A stretch of DNA of 64,000 nucleotides. It comes from Chytridium lagenaria. Taxonomy: Eukaryota > Chytridiomycota > Chytridiomycetes > Chytridiales > Chytridiaceae. This document shows positions 22,602-39,092 of this stretch, one piece after another. The first letter of the stretch is position 1. Each line of letters starts with the position of its first letter. The notes beneath the pieces were generated by a model. It was not told the DNA's origin, did not search any database, and was given only the letters and a program-made list of their open reading frames with translations. The position numbers were made by a program, and so were the translations under genes. The DNA lies in contig JAHLKC010000149.1 in NCBI GenBank assembly GCA_025449115.1, forward strand, positions 32,604 to 96,603, read 5' to 3'.

Positions 22602-23244
22602 ATGTTTACCTCACGTATCTCAAGAGCCCTCATCCTAACAGCGGGTGTGGGCATCACGACTGGAGCTGTCCTTGTAACAGCTCAAATTCCTGAAGTCCCC
22701 GTCCCAACCCCTTCTCTCCTCGCATCAGATCCCAATTCCAAGTTCTTGTCAGACGCCTTTAAACTTTCCACCTCCCTCCCCATCACCACAATCCACGCTT
22801 ACGCCTCCAGCATTTGAACGATGCTTCTTGTTTCGTCTAGAACGCTACATTCTGTTTCTCTGTAACTTTGTTGAGAAGGGTCGAACGCTCTCTCAGCCCC
22901 TTCCACTGCCCGGCCGCAAAGCCCGATTTGAGTTAGGTCAACCTGTCAGCGCCGCATGGACCGTCACTGGCATAAATGATGAAGAGGTCATCATGACCTA
23001 TGATCACTCTCTTGGAACGGGTGCAACATGGCTGCAGATCAAAGAGGAGGACGGACGTGCAGTGCTGTTGTTTGGATCATCGCTGGATTCGAGAAAAAGT
23101 GGGAGAGATGTGTCCACGTTATCGATTGTTGTTGGATTGCATCGATTGTATTCGAGGTTGTTGCTCTTGAACGCTGCAGCGCAGCTATGGTGGACTCGTG
23201 AGGGGCTCTCTCAATGTTTAAAGTCGTTGCTCTTACGTTCCTGA
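22602..23244 (+). CDS. unrecognised small protein, copy B of the two-copy family
   Basis: Paralogue of 2809-3383: MFTSRISRALILTAGVGITT, the same Pro-rich spacer, DAFKLST, FELGQPVSA, WTVTGINDEE, TWLQIKEEDG, SSLDSRKSGRD, HRLYSRLLLLNAAAQLWW. One extra C near 22809-22812 breaks the frame: 'gcctccagcattt' here against 'gcctcagctttt' in copy A. Removing that base restores FERC..FRLER in both copies. The protein then extends about 20 residues beyond copy A before the stop. N-terminal hydrophobic segment as in copy A. Function unknown. A clear TATA box upstream suggests it is expressed. Confidence 0.6.
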
Positions 23245-23574
23245 CGGTTCTTTTTTTCACTGTAAAAAATAAACTACCTCTTTTTACACGGACTCTTTTC
23301 GGGATGTGCGCGCCATGCGACACACTTTAAAGTGGTGCAACGACAAACCAATTTTTTTTGAGACTTTGAGACACCATCAACACACACCCCCTCTCCTTCA
23401 ACCGTCATCCGTCATTCATTCCGTCACCCGTTATTCCATCGCTTATCGTCAACCTTTGAACTAGTCCAACTTTCAAGAGAACGATTGCAAAGCATTCCTT
23501 AGCGACGTTGTTAACTATAGAGGACGTTCTTAAACATACACTTTATCCTGATTCTTACTGACGGATCTGCAGCC
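23245..23574. other. intergenic, nothing recognised
   Basis: Presumed 3' UTR of copy B and promoter of the BAR-domain gene. No coding signal. Confidence 0.4.
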
Positions 23575-25381
23575 ATGTCGAGAAAGGTAATATAAGCTTG
23601 ATGAAAAGAGCTTTAGCAGCGATCAATCGATTTTGGGGAGCACCAGAAGATTGATCATGCATGCATGCCTTCATTATCCGGAACCCTCGTTTTTGCTTGT
23701 CTCCACTCACTTCTCTTTGATGAAATCTCTAACCATTCCACTTCAACAGCCCATCTCCAAATCCGACATCTCCCTCCCCATAGCCCCACCAGACCAACAA
23801 CTCAAAATGGCCACAGAACCTCTCCCAAGAACCTCCTTCTCCCACACCAACTCTCCTCAACCTGCCATCGCTCCCTTCTCAGCCGGTCGTTTCGACTCCT
23901 CAGCGTCCGTCGCCGGTGGACCCTCCGATCCTAGGATCCTGAGGCAGAACATGGAACCTTCAAAATTGTCAATGAGAGGATATCAGACGTTTGTTCAAGC
24001 TTTGGGGAGTTATCGGAGACAGATTCAGGCAATGGCAAAGGCTTCGGATATGTTTGTGAGAGCGTTGGAGGATTTATCAGAGTTTGTGCCTGGAGGTAAT
24101 TATTATATCTCGTGAAACGTGGGTGGGTGGGTCTGCACGAACATTTTCGCATAAGGGAGTCCTAAAAGAGCGGGTATAAGGTTCTTATACGAACCATTAA
24201 GACCATTCTCTTGCAGCGAGTTCCTATCATCCGAAGGGTGGATATGTGCTCCTTAGCACCAATAACATGCATTATTAATTTAAATGTTGCATTGCGAATG
24301 CAGTAACTAACGGTAAACATTTTTTTAGCCGATATTAGGAAACCTCATATTATTGGAGATATGGATTTTCTTATTGATAGCACACATTTAGTATCAAATG
24401 CGCATCAAATATGGGTGAGTTCTTTTTTTTTGTTATCCTTTAGTTTTGCATGCTTCGAGTCAAGTCATTTAACTAATATCCTATTCTATTAATGTAGTCC
24501 GACACTCTGGAAAGAGACTTTGAGGAACCTCTAGTTCGGCATATGAATGATATTCTTGTGAAAAGCAAGGTAAGTTGCTTTAAGAATATACCAAGTCTAG
24601 GATTTCGTGTTAAATTTTAACGTTTCTTCAAAAGAACATACAAAGAGAGAACAAGCAAAAAATTGACGACCTTGTCGAAAGACTACACAAAGAGGAGGAA
24701 GCGTCATATAAAATGGGCAAGAAAAAGCAACGTGATCTTATGACATTACAAAACGTGAGTCCTTCAACCCCCCGCCTTGAACCCCTCGCACTTGTATTAA
24801 CGTAAATTCATCCTTCAAGTCACTCAACGTCCGCGTCACCCTCGCAGACGATATCAAACGCCTCACCCTCGAATCCCAAAATATCCAAGACACCCTCGCC
24901 GCAAATTCCGTCGAAGCCATCCTCTCAAATTGTTCCTCTGGCGTCCGTGCTGAGCTCGAAACCTACGATAAAATCATGGAAGGTCTAAAAAAGGTACGAT
25001 CCCCATTCTCACCCTTCCAATCTTTCTAAACTAACCCACATTTTTTATCCTCTATTGTCTAACCCTCCTTTTCAGCTCGGCGCCTTTGCCAACGACACCG
25101 AACAACCCTACCAATCCACCCGTCAACGTTACTCCATGTACAGTTCCACCGAAATCCTCCCCAACGATTCCATCTCCAACGTCATGCCCAACATCCCGCA
25201 TTTACCATCCCCACCTCACACTCATTTGCCTCAACCCGGTCAACCCCCTTTACCACCCCCACATGGGTATCAGCGAGCCCCACCACCGCCAACACCCCAT
25301 CATTATGAAAATGATCTGGTGAACGCTGCTGTGGATGATGTGGATTTGCAGATGATGAGGAATGCGTTGAATAATCTTTGA
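23575..25381 (+). CDS. BAR-superfamily (I-BAR/Ivy1-like) membrane-curvature protein
   Basis: Seven exons in consistent phase: 23575-23586, 23750-24095, 24329-24414, 24498-24569, 24635-24754, 24820-24993 and 25076-25381, giving about 371 residues. After a Ser/Pro-rich start comes a helical region typical of BAR proteins: RGYQTFVQALGSYRRQIQAM, LERDFEEPLVRHMNDIL, then a strongly charged helix (ENKQKIDDLVERLHKEEEA, YKMGKKKQRDLM) and a final helix ending TYDKIMEGLKK. The C-terminal 100 residues are Pro/His-rich and probably disordered, with poly-Pro stretches that could bind SH3 domains. The pattern fits fungal I-BAR proteins such as Ivy1, but assignment to that subfamily is tentative. Expected at vacuolar or endosomal membranes if so. 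No frame breaks, unlike most neighbours. Confidence 0.65.
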
Positions 25382-26270
25382 TATGGTTGTGTGGTGGTGG
25401 AACCCCCTATATCTCACTTTTGTTACTTCTTCACGACGCTTCTTTTTTTTTTTTTTCGGTTGGTGAGATGGAATGTCGGTTCTCGTTTTGGCTTTTTCTT
25501 TCGATAGCTTTCTCATTTTTTCGGGGTTGTATTAGTATGTGTGGGGTCGTGAATATCTAAAATTAATAGTTGATCTAAAGTTAAGTGGTGATAGTTAGTT
25601 TGACTCTGTCTGTTCCATGATTCTGCTTGAAAACATTTAATAACCTGTAACATCTAAGTGCATAATTGTTCGATGTTGTTTGTTTGTTTTTGTTTTTTGT
25701 TTTTTTTTTTTTTGGTTGTTGATAAAATATTACTATGTACATGAACGGACAATAGAGAGGGGGAGAGATCCAGTAAGTCTTTAAACAAATGAAAGCATGA
25801 CACCTGCAAGCCAAAAAAATAAAAAAATAAACCAGATAACCCAGTGAAGTCAATAAAATCAAATCGACTGTGCAAGCCTCCGTCGTAACTTGATATTGTC
25901 CTTATGACATTCTTACTGAACTTGAAATTGCCTAAGTAGCTCCCTGGCGAGGTCCAAATACTTTATTTGAAATATTTTAAACGCCACTTTCAATTACCAA
26001 CCCTAAGCATCACTGGAAAATACACGTACATACATTTGCGAAGTAAAGGCATACAAAATGATCCAGTGATTAGCAAGTAAATTGAAAGGTTGCAATACGT
26101 GGCGTGTTGGATAACAACTGAAAGCAACGAAAAAAAAAAAATAGCCGCATCGAGTCAAATGTGTCGAGGGCCAAAAGGGATAAAAAAGAAAAAAAGTCGG
26201 ATGTAATCAAAACGTAGTGAACACTTTTAAAGATGAGAAAATCGCCACACACATAAAAAAAGTTCATCCT
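25382..26270. other. convergent 3' region, nothing recognised
   Basis: AT-rich with long poly-T/poly-A tracts (25440-25460, 25690-25715). It lies between the ends of the BAR gene and the ZNF277-like gene and presumably holds both 3' UTRs. No RNA gene or protein signal seen. Confidence 0.45.
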
Positions 26271-28484
26271 TCACGCCTTCTCCCCCTCCTTCTGATCCAA
26301 AACATCCAACGCCCCCCTCACTTTCGAAGTCCCCCTCCTCCCCACCGTAATCCCCAGCTCCGCCAACCTCACCGGCCTCTCCTCCGCCACCACAACGCGA
26401 TCCTCTCCATCCTCCCCAACTTTCCCTTCCTCATCTTCTCCATCCCATCCCAACAATGGATCATCCTCAAGTGTCGGGTGAAGATACCGCGTGTCGCTCC
26501 ACACGGGAGAATCGGCGGACGGGACGACGAGATGCCCGTCGGCGTCGAGATGGGAGGTGAGGTCTTTGGTGGTATCGAATGAGGCTTGACAGACGAAACA
26601 TTCGATCTGGGAGCTGCGGAGACGGATGAAGTTGATGAGACGGATGCGGGCGTAAAAGTCGAGACCTGCGGAGAAAACAAGTTTAGGGTTAACGTTATAA
26701 AAGGAAAAATGAAAGAGTTACCTCGTTCTTCGCTGATTGCTTTGATGTCAAACTTATGGCAGGTCTTCATGTGCTCAACGGTTTCAGTGGCGGATGAAAA
26801 CATTTGCTCGTCAAAGAGACACATGGTTTTCTCGACTTCAATCGGTTCATTCCAGTCATCCCACTCGCTGCACAAATTCAATGTCAGCCTCTACAACACA
26901 AGAAACTAATAAAAACCATTCAATAAAATACTCACTTGACTTCTCTCTCTTCCTCACTTTCACATTTCTCATTCTCAAAGTTCTCCCAGTTCTTCCCGGG
27001 TTCGAGGTAATTAACAATGTAGAAACGGTCGTAAGAGTGGTTGCGGGGGTTGATCTTAAAGTGCTTCTTCTTCCTCATGTGCTTGCGAAGAACAGCAGAG
27101 GTCTTGAAAGTCTTTTCGCAGTACAAGCATTGGAGGCTAATTAAAAAAAGAGAGATTAGGCAAGGGTGGAAAAACAAAACAACCACCGCCATAAAATAAG
27201 AATTTAGAGCATCGGCATATACGTAATAGTCTATGAATACAGTACTCACTTATTCATTTTGCCTTGAAGCATTTCCAAGAACTCATGCACTTCCACTAAA
27301 TTGTCGGGAAGGCCAATGTTGAAACCATGCTCGCCAAACATGTGCTTAAAGAGCTGTGTGCGGTCGGCACACGTTGCCTTGCAAAAGAGACAGCGGCGAG
27401 ACTGAAGTGCGTCAATGTGACGCTCCCGCTCCTGAATACGGAGCTTCTCGTTCTACGTAAATGACAAAAGAAGTGGATGTGGAGTTTAGTTAAACAAAAA
27501 GGAGAGAGTGCGATATCAGGGAACAGATAACAAACGAAAAAATAGAAGAGGGTAAAAAGTTATCAAGGAAACAAAACACACCAACTTCTCCCTCTGCAAG
27601 CTTCTCCTGACTTCCAAGTCCTCCTCGTCCAAAGCTCCTTCTGCGCTTTTACCAAGAATCTTCACTCCTTCCCACACTGCATCCTTGAGCTTCTCAGCCA
27701 ACACACCAATGTATCTCTCTAGATAAGGCATGACCTCATCCGAATCCCTAACCTCCAATCTGTGTGCCTTTCTCAGATGATCAAGCACCTTTGTAGGATC
27801 CATCATGGGTTCGGTATCGTTCGGGCATTGGGGGAGTGGGCAGTGGAAGATCAGGGTGGGATCCCAGAAGGTGCGGGGGTCCGAGGTCGGCGGGGGAAGA
27901 GAGGGGTCGAGACGACGGGGAACTTTGGTGCGGGTACTGCTTTGACGCCAACGCCCGTTGGTGCGTTCTCTGTCCTCATCACTGTCGTCCTCACTATCAT
28001 CGTCATCATCGTCGTCGTCGTCGTCATCATCTTCATCGTCCTCATCATCATCCTCATCCGAAGTCACCTTGACGTCTTCCTTCTTCTCAACCTTCTTGTC
28101 CCCTCCAACTGTAAAAACTTCCTTCTTCCCTCCATACTCCTTCTTCTCAACTACAACAACTACCGCCGTCTTCTCCCTCTCAGATCCACCATTCGCAGTC
28201 CTCCATGATCCACCACCATTCACCGCCCCACCTCTCGCTCCACCCCTCCCACCCCTCGCACCCATACCCGCACCCCTTCCTCGTCCACGTCCATCAACAG
28301 CACCTCCACGTCCTTTGCTTCCTTTCGCCTGTCCCCTCTTCATCTCAGTCCAACCACCTCCATCATCTTCCGCAACTTCAGCCGGAGCATTCGGGACCTC
28401 CTCAGCAGCAGGAGCGACGTACGGGAAATCCTGACCGGAAGGTGTGAAGGGGACTGCATTGGGGTTCATCTTTGTGTTGGTCAT
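26271..28484 (-). CDS. ZNF277-family C2H2 zinc-finger protein with PAM2-like motif
   Basis: ATG at 28484 (MTNTKMNPNAVPFTPSG). Residues 5-15 fit the PAM2 consensus (L/M-NPNA-x-x-F-x-P) that binds the MLLE domain of poly(A)-binding protein. A Gly/Arg-rich RGG stretch and an Asp/Glu run follow. The zinc-finger part then matches ZNF277 in order: FHCPLPQCPNDTEP...HLRKAH, RRCLFCKATCADRTQLFKHM, LQCLYCEKTFKTSAVLRKHM, INPRNHSYDRFYIVNYLEPG, MCLFDEQMFSSATETVEHM and ECFVCQASFDTTKDLTSHL. The C-terminus is acidic. Human ZNF277 is known to bind ribosomal protein uS5, so a link to translation or ribosome assembly is plausible. About five introns. An in-frame extension upstream of 28484 (WNDPSFAFALKRSA) means an earlier start or upstream exon is possible. 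Confidence 0.85.
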
Positions 28485-29061
28485 TGCCGATCTTTTCAAA
28501 GCAAAAGCGAATGACGGATCGTTCCAGTTGATTGCAGGATTCGTTGGAATGGTTTGAGAAAGACGATGAGAGAGGATGATCGGTTTGGGTGATGACGGGC
28601 GTCCTGCTCCTTACGTGTCTCAGAAGAGTCCAACAGAAATCAACAGAAAAAAAAAAAAAAAAGCTCAAACTTGTCCGACAAGGGGAACTATGCACGTCTG
28701 GACAAGGGATGCGGGAGGGCCGAGGGAGAGCGCGATCAGCGACACTCCACTTTGCACCTAAAGAATGCTTTCATTTTCACATAGTTTTGACGCGCTTTTC
28801 TCCTGCGGTAGAAAGGCGATATCTCACGAGAAATAACGTCCAAAACTGTGGTTTTCTGTCAGTCCTCAAGCGCTCTCTTTTCAGTGTAAACTAAGTCAAG
28901 ATGTGAGTAAGAGCGATGAGCGTTGTGGACGTATTGTCTCCCTCTCCCTCTAATACTTAAAGCGTGGAGCACCATATCTGTCTTATATGAGGATGAGGAC
29001 ATGCTGATTGTTCTGACAACCTCCTGAAATCTGTACAGTCGAGAGTCTCACCGTCGAAATA
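28485..29061. other. divergent promoter region of ZNF277-like and PRP16 genes
   Basis: Short intergenic region with an A-run at 28649-28663. No coding signal apart from a possible N-terminal extension of the ZNF277-like gene near 28485-28610. Confidence 0.4.
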
Positions 29062-33185
<4,124 letters not shown>

Positions 33186-33934
33186 ATGTGGCTGTTAATA
33201 AATTGATGTTGTTGGTTGACGCACATGACGTGTAGAAAAGGCAGATAAAAAGTTGTTGACGCATTACACAATTAACTCACTGTAGATGTGATTAATGTTA
33301 TAACTAGAATCACGGCTTTATTGAATTATGTAAAAGCAATTGATAGGTGATTCCTTGGTGTAAAGCCTCGCCTCACCCGTCAACGATACCTCAACAGCCA
33401 TCACCCAATTAATCCTCAGGTCGGCCTGTAAATTGTATTGATTGAGCGAGACTATGCCGCTGGTATCGCACCTAGGTATTCCCCACCCACTCTTCGAGCC
33501 CACTGCCTTCAAACAGTTTTTTAAGTTTAACCCGAATCAGGAAAACTGAAATAGTAGCGATTCCACTAATTCTCCGCTCGTGTCAACTGCCATTCGTTCT
33601 GGTTACTTACATAGAGTTTTCTGCGCAAAGAGTCGGTGAATATCACCAGAAGCGCGTCCTTGTCGAGTTGCTCCTTTTGGCGAACGGACGCACGTCACAG
33701 ACACGCACACACCACACCCAAACCGTTGATATGTATATACCGTGTTCACACCAAATCACTCGAGATTCACGGGAGTTCTTGCATGCTCTCAAGTAGCGGA
33801 CTTTGATGTTTCGAACGCCCATGATCGATCGGCGCCGGCAGCGGCCTTAGGCCTCAAAAAAGTCCCATTTTCCGTAACTTTGTGATGTGTATCACAGAGA
33901 AATACCCATCATCTCAAAAAAGTTCTCGAAGGCA
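33186..33934. other. intergenic, nothing recognised
   Basis: About 750 bases between PRP16 and the WASP gene. An inverted pair 'ggcggcc'-type GC patch lies near 33838-33850. No RNA gene, transposon end or conserved frame is seen. Confidence 0.4.
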
Positions 33935-36195
33935 TGCCGTCGCTGTTAAGCGATGAACAGAGCACCGTCTCGCGGTTGGTGCGGGCAGAGGTACGAGGGT
34001 GGCCTTCATTTAAATGAGCATCATCCAGCCTTGAGATAAATGTGAAGAAAGGGTTGGGAGTTTTGAGGTTGGCTTGCGAGAGGGGTGGGTGGATACCGGA
34101 TACCAGATGTGAATGGACATGATGCAGCCTACATGCGCTTACAGTTTAAAGAGATTGTAAATGATACATATCTGACATCTTGAACTTCCGTTTTCTTTCT
34201 TGCATCGTGTGAATCAGGTGCTCGCCCAAACTGTCGCTCGACTCTATGTTGCAGATTCTAGTGAATGGAGATACGAAGACCGTGTTGGAGCTTTAGCCTT
34301 TACCAGGGACAGAGATACATTCAGCTTTCAACTCGTCGATCTAGACGTAAGATATTCCATATGGGTTTTATGGAAGTTCTCATCACTTTGTTGTACAGAG
34401 ATCGACCGTCGCGTGGTCTTGCGATGTGGGGTCAGGGGATTTAAAGTACTTTATCGATAAACCGTTTTTCCACAGCTTCGTTTCGCAGGTGAGAGAAGAA
34501 GGTGAACGTTGGCAGAATCTCATGGTTAATGCAGAAAGACCGATGCATCTACGGCTTCTCCTTTGCCGACGCTTCCGAAGCAGAAGAATTCGGCGAAAAG
34601 GTCGAGCGTCGTCGTTCCATTCCCTCCCGTTCAACACCCGCTCAAGCTCCACCCCCACGTCCAACATCCGTTCAAGCTGCACCCAAATCGCCGCCCCCGC
34701 AACGTCCGTCAACGATTCAAGCGTCACCGCGAATACAGCGAGAGGGTCGATTGCTGCGGCGTTCCCGAGGTCCACGTCGAATGATACGGTTGATGAGAAG
34801 AAGACGAAGAAGGAGAAGTCGGAGGGTGGTGGGATTTGGGGGATGAAGAGGGGGACGAAGAAGGAGAAGGAGAAGAAGGGGAAGGGAGGGAAGATTGATA
34901 AGAGTATGATATCGGCGCCAACGGACTTCCAGTTAGTAGTTTTTTTAGTTTCCACTTTCAGTACTTTTATGACGGTCTTTGTTAAAGTAGTTATGCTCTT
35001 TGTTCTTTCTTTCTTTTTGTGCCTTTCTTCTTTGTGCCTGCCACTGATGAACAATGCTGACACTGGGCTTGCTCGCTCCTCCTTTCAGACACGTCTCCCA
35101 TGTCGGATACAACCCGAAAACTGGTTTTAGCGCCGAAAACATTCCAATGGAATGGAAGGCGATTTTCCAAAAAGCAGGCATTACAGAGGTATTTTGTCAT
35201 AGTGTAGTTTTAGTCTAACGATGATATTATAGGATCAACTCAAGGATAAGAAAACGGCTAAATTCGTACACAAGTTTATGGAAGAACACGCGAAAAAGGC
35301 GAATGCGGCTGCAGCGTCGCCTGGAGCGCAATCGAATCTCCCACCTCCACCTGTGGCGTCCCAAAGTAAGATTCTCTCCCTTCCACGTTTCTGTGAGATC
35401 AACTTACCTCTTTGTTAAAAGCACGCCGAGCTCCACCCCCACCGCCACCCTCGAAGAAAACTGGTCCTCCTCCTCCCCCCTCTCGCGTCCAAGCCCCAAC
35501 CTACGCTCCACCACCTCACCTCCCGCGCGCAATGACCCTCCATACCGTCCAGACCCGCCATCACGTCCCGATCCCCCATCCCGTCCTGATCCTCCGTCAC
35601 GTCCCGACCCTCCCTCAAGAGTTGAAGCTCCAAGCCGTCCAGTCCCCGCCCTCCCCGCCTACAACTCCCGTCCAGCCTCCACAGCTTCATCCACATCCTC
35701 TGCTCCAGCTCCCCCACCTCCCCCACCCCGTAAAACAAACGACGACGATTACGCGTACAGCGGAGGCGGTCCACCTCCTCCACCTCCGCCTCCGCCTCCA
35801 CCTGGAATGGGTGGCCCTCCACCACCCCCACCTGCACGTGATAACCCACCACCACCACAGCTCGTGTCGCACCACCCTCTACCGCCGATGACAGGGGTGG
35901 CCTTCTTGATGCCATTAAGAGCGCTGGAGGGGTGAGACATTTGAAGAGTGTGTCGAGTCGTGAACCGCCGGCAGTGGAGGCTGCGCCTGCGGGTGGGGAG
36001 GATGATATTGCGAATGCTTTGAAGATGGCGTTGATGAGTCGACAAAGGGCGATGGGAGGATCAGGTGAGGTTTTTTTTTCTTTAACTTTTTTGGTTCGTT
36101 TGTCCCTTTACGTTCGATTTATTAACGCTGGCGGTTTATTTCTAGATTCGGAAGATGAGAGTGAAAGTGATGGCGATGGGGAGTGGGATGATTAA
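33935..36195 (+). CDS. WASP-family actin nucleation promoting factor with WH1, CRIB, WH2 and acidic tail
   Basis: Exon 1 (33935-33991) encodes MPSLLSDEQSTVSRLVRAE, the typical WASP start, and splices to 34218. The WH1 domain follows (VLAQTVARLYVADSSEWRY, FSFQLVDLD, IDKPFFHSFVSQ, DRCIYGFSFADASEAEEF). After a Pro/Ser region and a Lys-rich basic patch comes a CRIB motif (ISAPTDFQHVSHVGYNPKTG) with GBD sequence (WKAIFQKAGIT, KFVHKFMEEHAKKA). Long poly-Pro stretches bind profilin and SH3 proteins. The VCA end has a WH2-like GLLDAIKSAGGVRHLKSV and an acidic terminus ending DGDGEWDD. It activates Arp2/3 downstream of Cdc42/Rho GTPases. Yeast Las17 lacks the CRIB, so this is the ancestral layout. One frame change near 34700-34780 and another near 35880 are probably sequence errors. 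Confidence 0.88.
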
Positions 36196-36454
36196 AAGTA
36201 TTCTTTTTGGTGGTCTCCTGAGATGTGTTGACTTCGTTTTTTATTTTTGCGACCTCTTTTTTCTTGTTTTTGGTTTTCCCTTATATAAAAAAAAACAAAC
36301 AGCGACCGTTAGTGGTTTTCCCTGATACTGTACTTGTTCGTGGTCCTTTCTCGCTAGTTATTTAGGTGTTGACTTTTTGTTTACCAGATTGTCATCCATT
36401 TGACGACAACAACAACTTCAGAGCAAAAAAAAAAAAAAAAAAAGTCTGCAAAAG
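36196..36454. other. short intergenic spacer
   Basis: T-rich after the WASP stop, with an A-run at 36426-36443 immediately upstream of the MRT4 start. Nothing else seen. Confidence 0.4.
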
Positions 36455-37770
36455 ATGCCCAAGTCCAAACGTAACAAGATCGTGAACCTCACCAAGACCA
36501 AGTCAAAGGGACGGGATGGGAAGCAGGTGTTGATCAACAGGGTAAGGACAATCATTCATCGCATACAGTGGTGGTAGTGGAGGTGGTGGTGGTGGTTGAC
36601 GAGTGGTTCTAAGTGGTGGAAATGGGGTTTGACCAGAAAACTAAGGCAATGCATGCAATGAAAATACAGGTTCAAGAAGCCTGTGACGCCTACCCCAACG
36701 TCTATGTTTTCCACGTCAAGAACATGCGCAACCTGGTTTTCAAAGAACTCCGCACATCCATGCAAAGACACCTCCAAATTCTTTTTCGGTTCCAACCGTG
36801 TGATGGCGAAAGCGTTGGGAGAGACACATGAGGAGGAACATAAACCTGGGATGATGCATGTAGCGAAAGCGTTGGTTGGAGAGGTTGGATTGTTGTTTTC
36901 GAGTTTAGGTTTGGAGGAGGTGAAAAAGTGGGTGTTTTTTTTTCACTGTCGTTTGGTCATGTGTGGAAATCATGCTGATGTGTTGTTTTTAGGGAGGTGG
37001 CGAAACATCGGACGGCGGATTTCGCGAGAGGCGGAGGGAGGGCGGTGAGGACTGTGACATTGCCGGAGGGACCTGTGAGGAGGGTTGGGGAGGTGTTGGA
37101 TGAAGGGGATTTGGATGGAGAGACGGAGGATTATGTGACGTTGGTTGGAGGAGAAAGTGTTTTGCAACCTTTCCCCAATAACATGGAGACGCAGCTTCGT
37201 GATCTTGGGATGCCGACGTTACTAAAAGGAGTTAGAAAACGATTATTTTATTTTGCATTTTGACTGAACGACGATTTTCCGTTTTATAAGGTGTTATATT
37301 ATTGATGCGGCCGCACACGATCTGCACAAAGGGGGAGATATTGAACCCGAGTCAGGCGTCATTGTTGAAGCATTTTAATTTGAGAACGGCGACGTTTGAT
37401 GTTTCGGTTGTGGGGATGTGGAGTGGAGAGGAGGAAAAGTATACGGCGTTTGAGGTGGATGAGGAGGCGTTGAAGGAAGGTGGGGGGAGGAGATGGAGGA
37501 GGATGAAGAAGAGGAGTGAACAAGTATGTTGGATACAGAGATTGACACGTTTTTGGCTTTGTTTTTCTGTGTCGCTGAGTCTTGACGGAATGTTGGATAT
37601 TTTTTCGACGACACCCCTTACCTCGTTTCTTTTCGCGTCACATTCACGTCCCCTGTACTCTCTCAATCCGTTCCCCTTCTTCTTTTAATGTTCATGTCTT
37701 GTTATTTAAATATTTTCTTTATGAATGCGCGTCGTAGTTCGACCCCTTACAAACACCTTTCCGTCATTGA
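36455..37770 (+). CDS. MRT4: Mrt4, P0-like (uL10-related) ribosome assembly factor
   Basis: Starts MPKSKRNKIVNLTKTKSKGR, the conserved Mrt4 N-terminus. It continues across introns with VQEACDAYPNVYVFHVKNMR, NLVFKELRTS, KFFFGSNRVMAKALGETHEE, EVAKHRTADFARGGGRAVRT, LPEGPVRRVGEVLDEGDLDG, LRDLGMPTLLKG, CTKGEILNPSQASLLKHF, and a Lys/Arg-rich end. A last exon at 37738-37770 encodes FDPLQTPFRH and stop. Mrt4 occupies the P0 site of pre-60S particles in the nucleolus and is replaced by uL10 during maturation. A one-base insertion near 36763 breaks the frame inside RTS-KDTSKFFFG, where family alignment requires continuity. A second irregularity lies at the splice near 37230-37290. Confidence 0.88.
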
Positions 37771-38329
37771 AATCCCAAATACAATTTCTTCTTGTAGAGT
37801 AGCTGATGACAACTCGTACGTACGAACTTCCGCTGGTGTCATTCCAAACAGAACGGTTGTTTTGTGGTGTTTGATGGAGGTTGGTCGCCTTGGATTTGGA
37901 ACCTTTTGACGCCTCGCTTGAGTCCAACCAACGAGTTAGTGTTACACAAATAATCATGTACTTCAAGGTGTTATTCGTGTGTAAACAGTCGACCTTTTTC
38001 GCTTCACCCCCAAAGAAGGATTTAATGAGGTCAGTGAACACGAAAAATTAATTAGAGGGTGTCGCTGGAGACTTGCATGACGGCCGTCATCAGCATCATG
38101 GAGAGATGCATTTATGGACTATGAAGAGTTGGAACAGATGTCAATACAGTATATCATTATGGATACTCTGCTTATGGATGGATGGCTGTGGGGAGTAGGA
38201 TGACGATGGGATGGGATGGGATGGATGGATAATGAGGGTTGTCGTCAAGGTCCATCACTGTCTTGAATGTGTTCCACACTCATAAACGAAACAACACTTA
38301 TAAAACTATCATCTCCTGTCTACAAAATC
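37771..38329. other. intergenic with GGGAT/GGAT simple repeat
   Basis: Promoter region of the RPL10A gene. A short 'gatgggatgggatgggatgg' repeat is at about 38206-38228. No coding signal. Confidence 0.45.

Positions 38330-39092
<763 letters not shown>

Noticed and set aside
27836..28434. Ser-rich and Arg/His-rich plus-strand frames across the ZNF277-like gene
   Set aside because: They are antisense to the Asp/Glu run and RGG stretch and end abruptly. The minus-strand gene has conserved zinc fingers.
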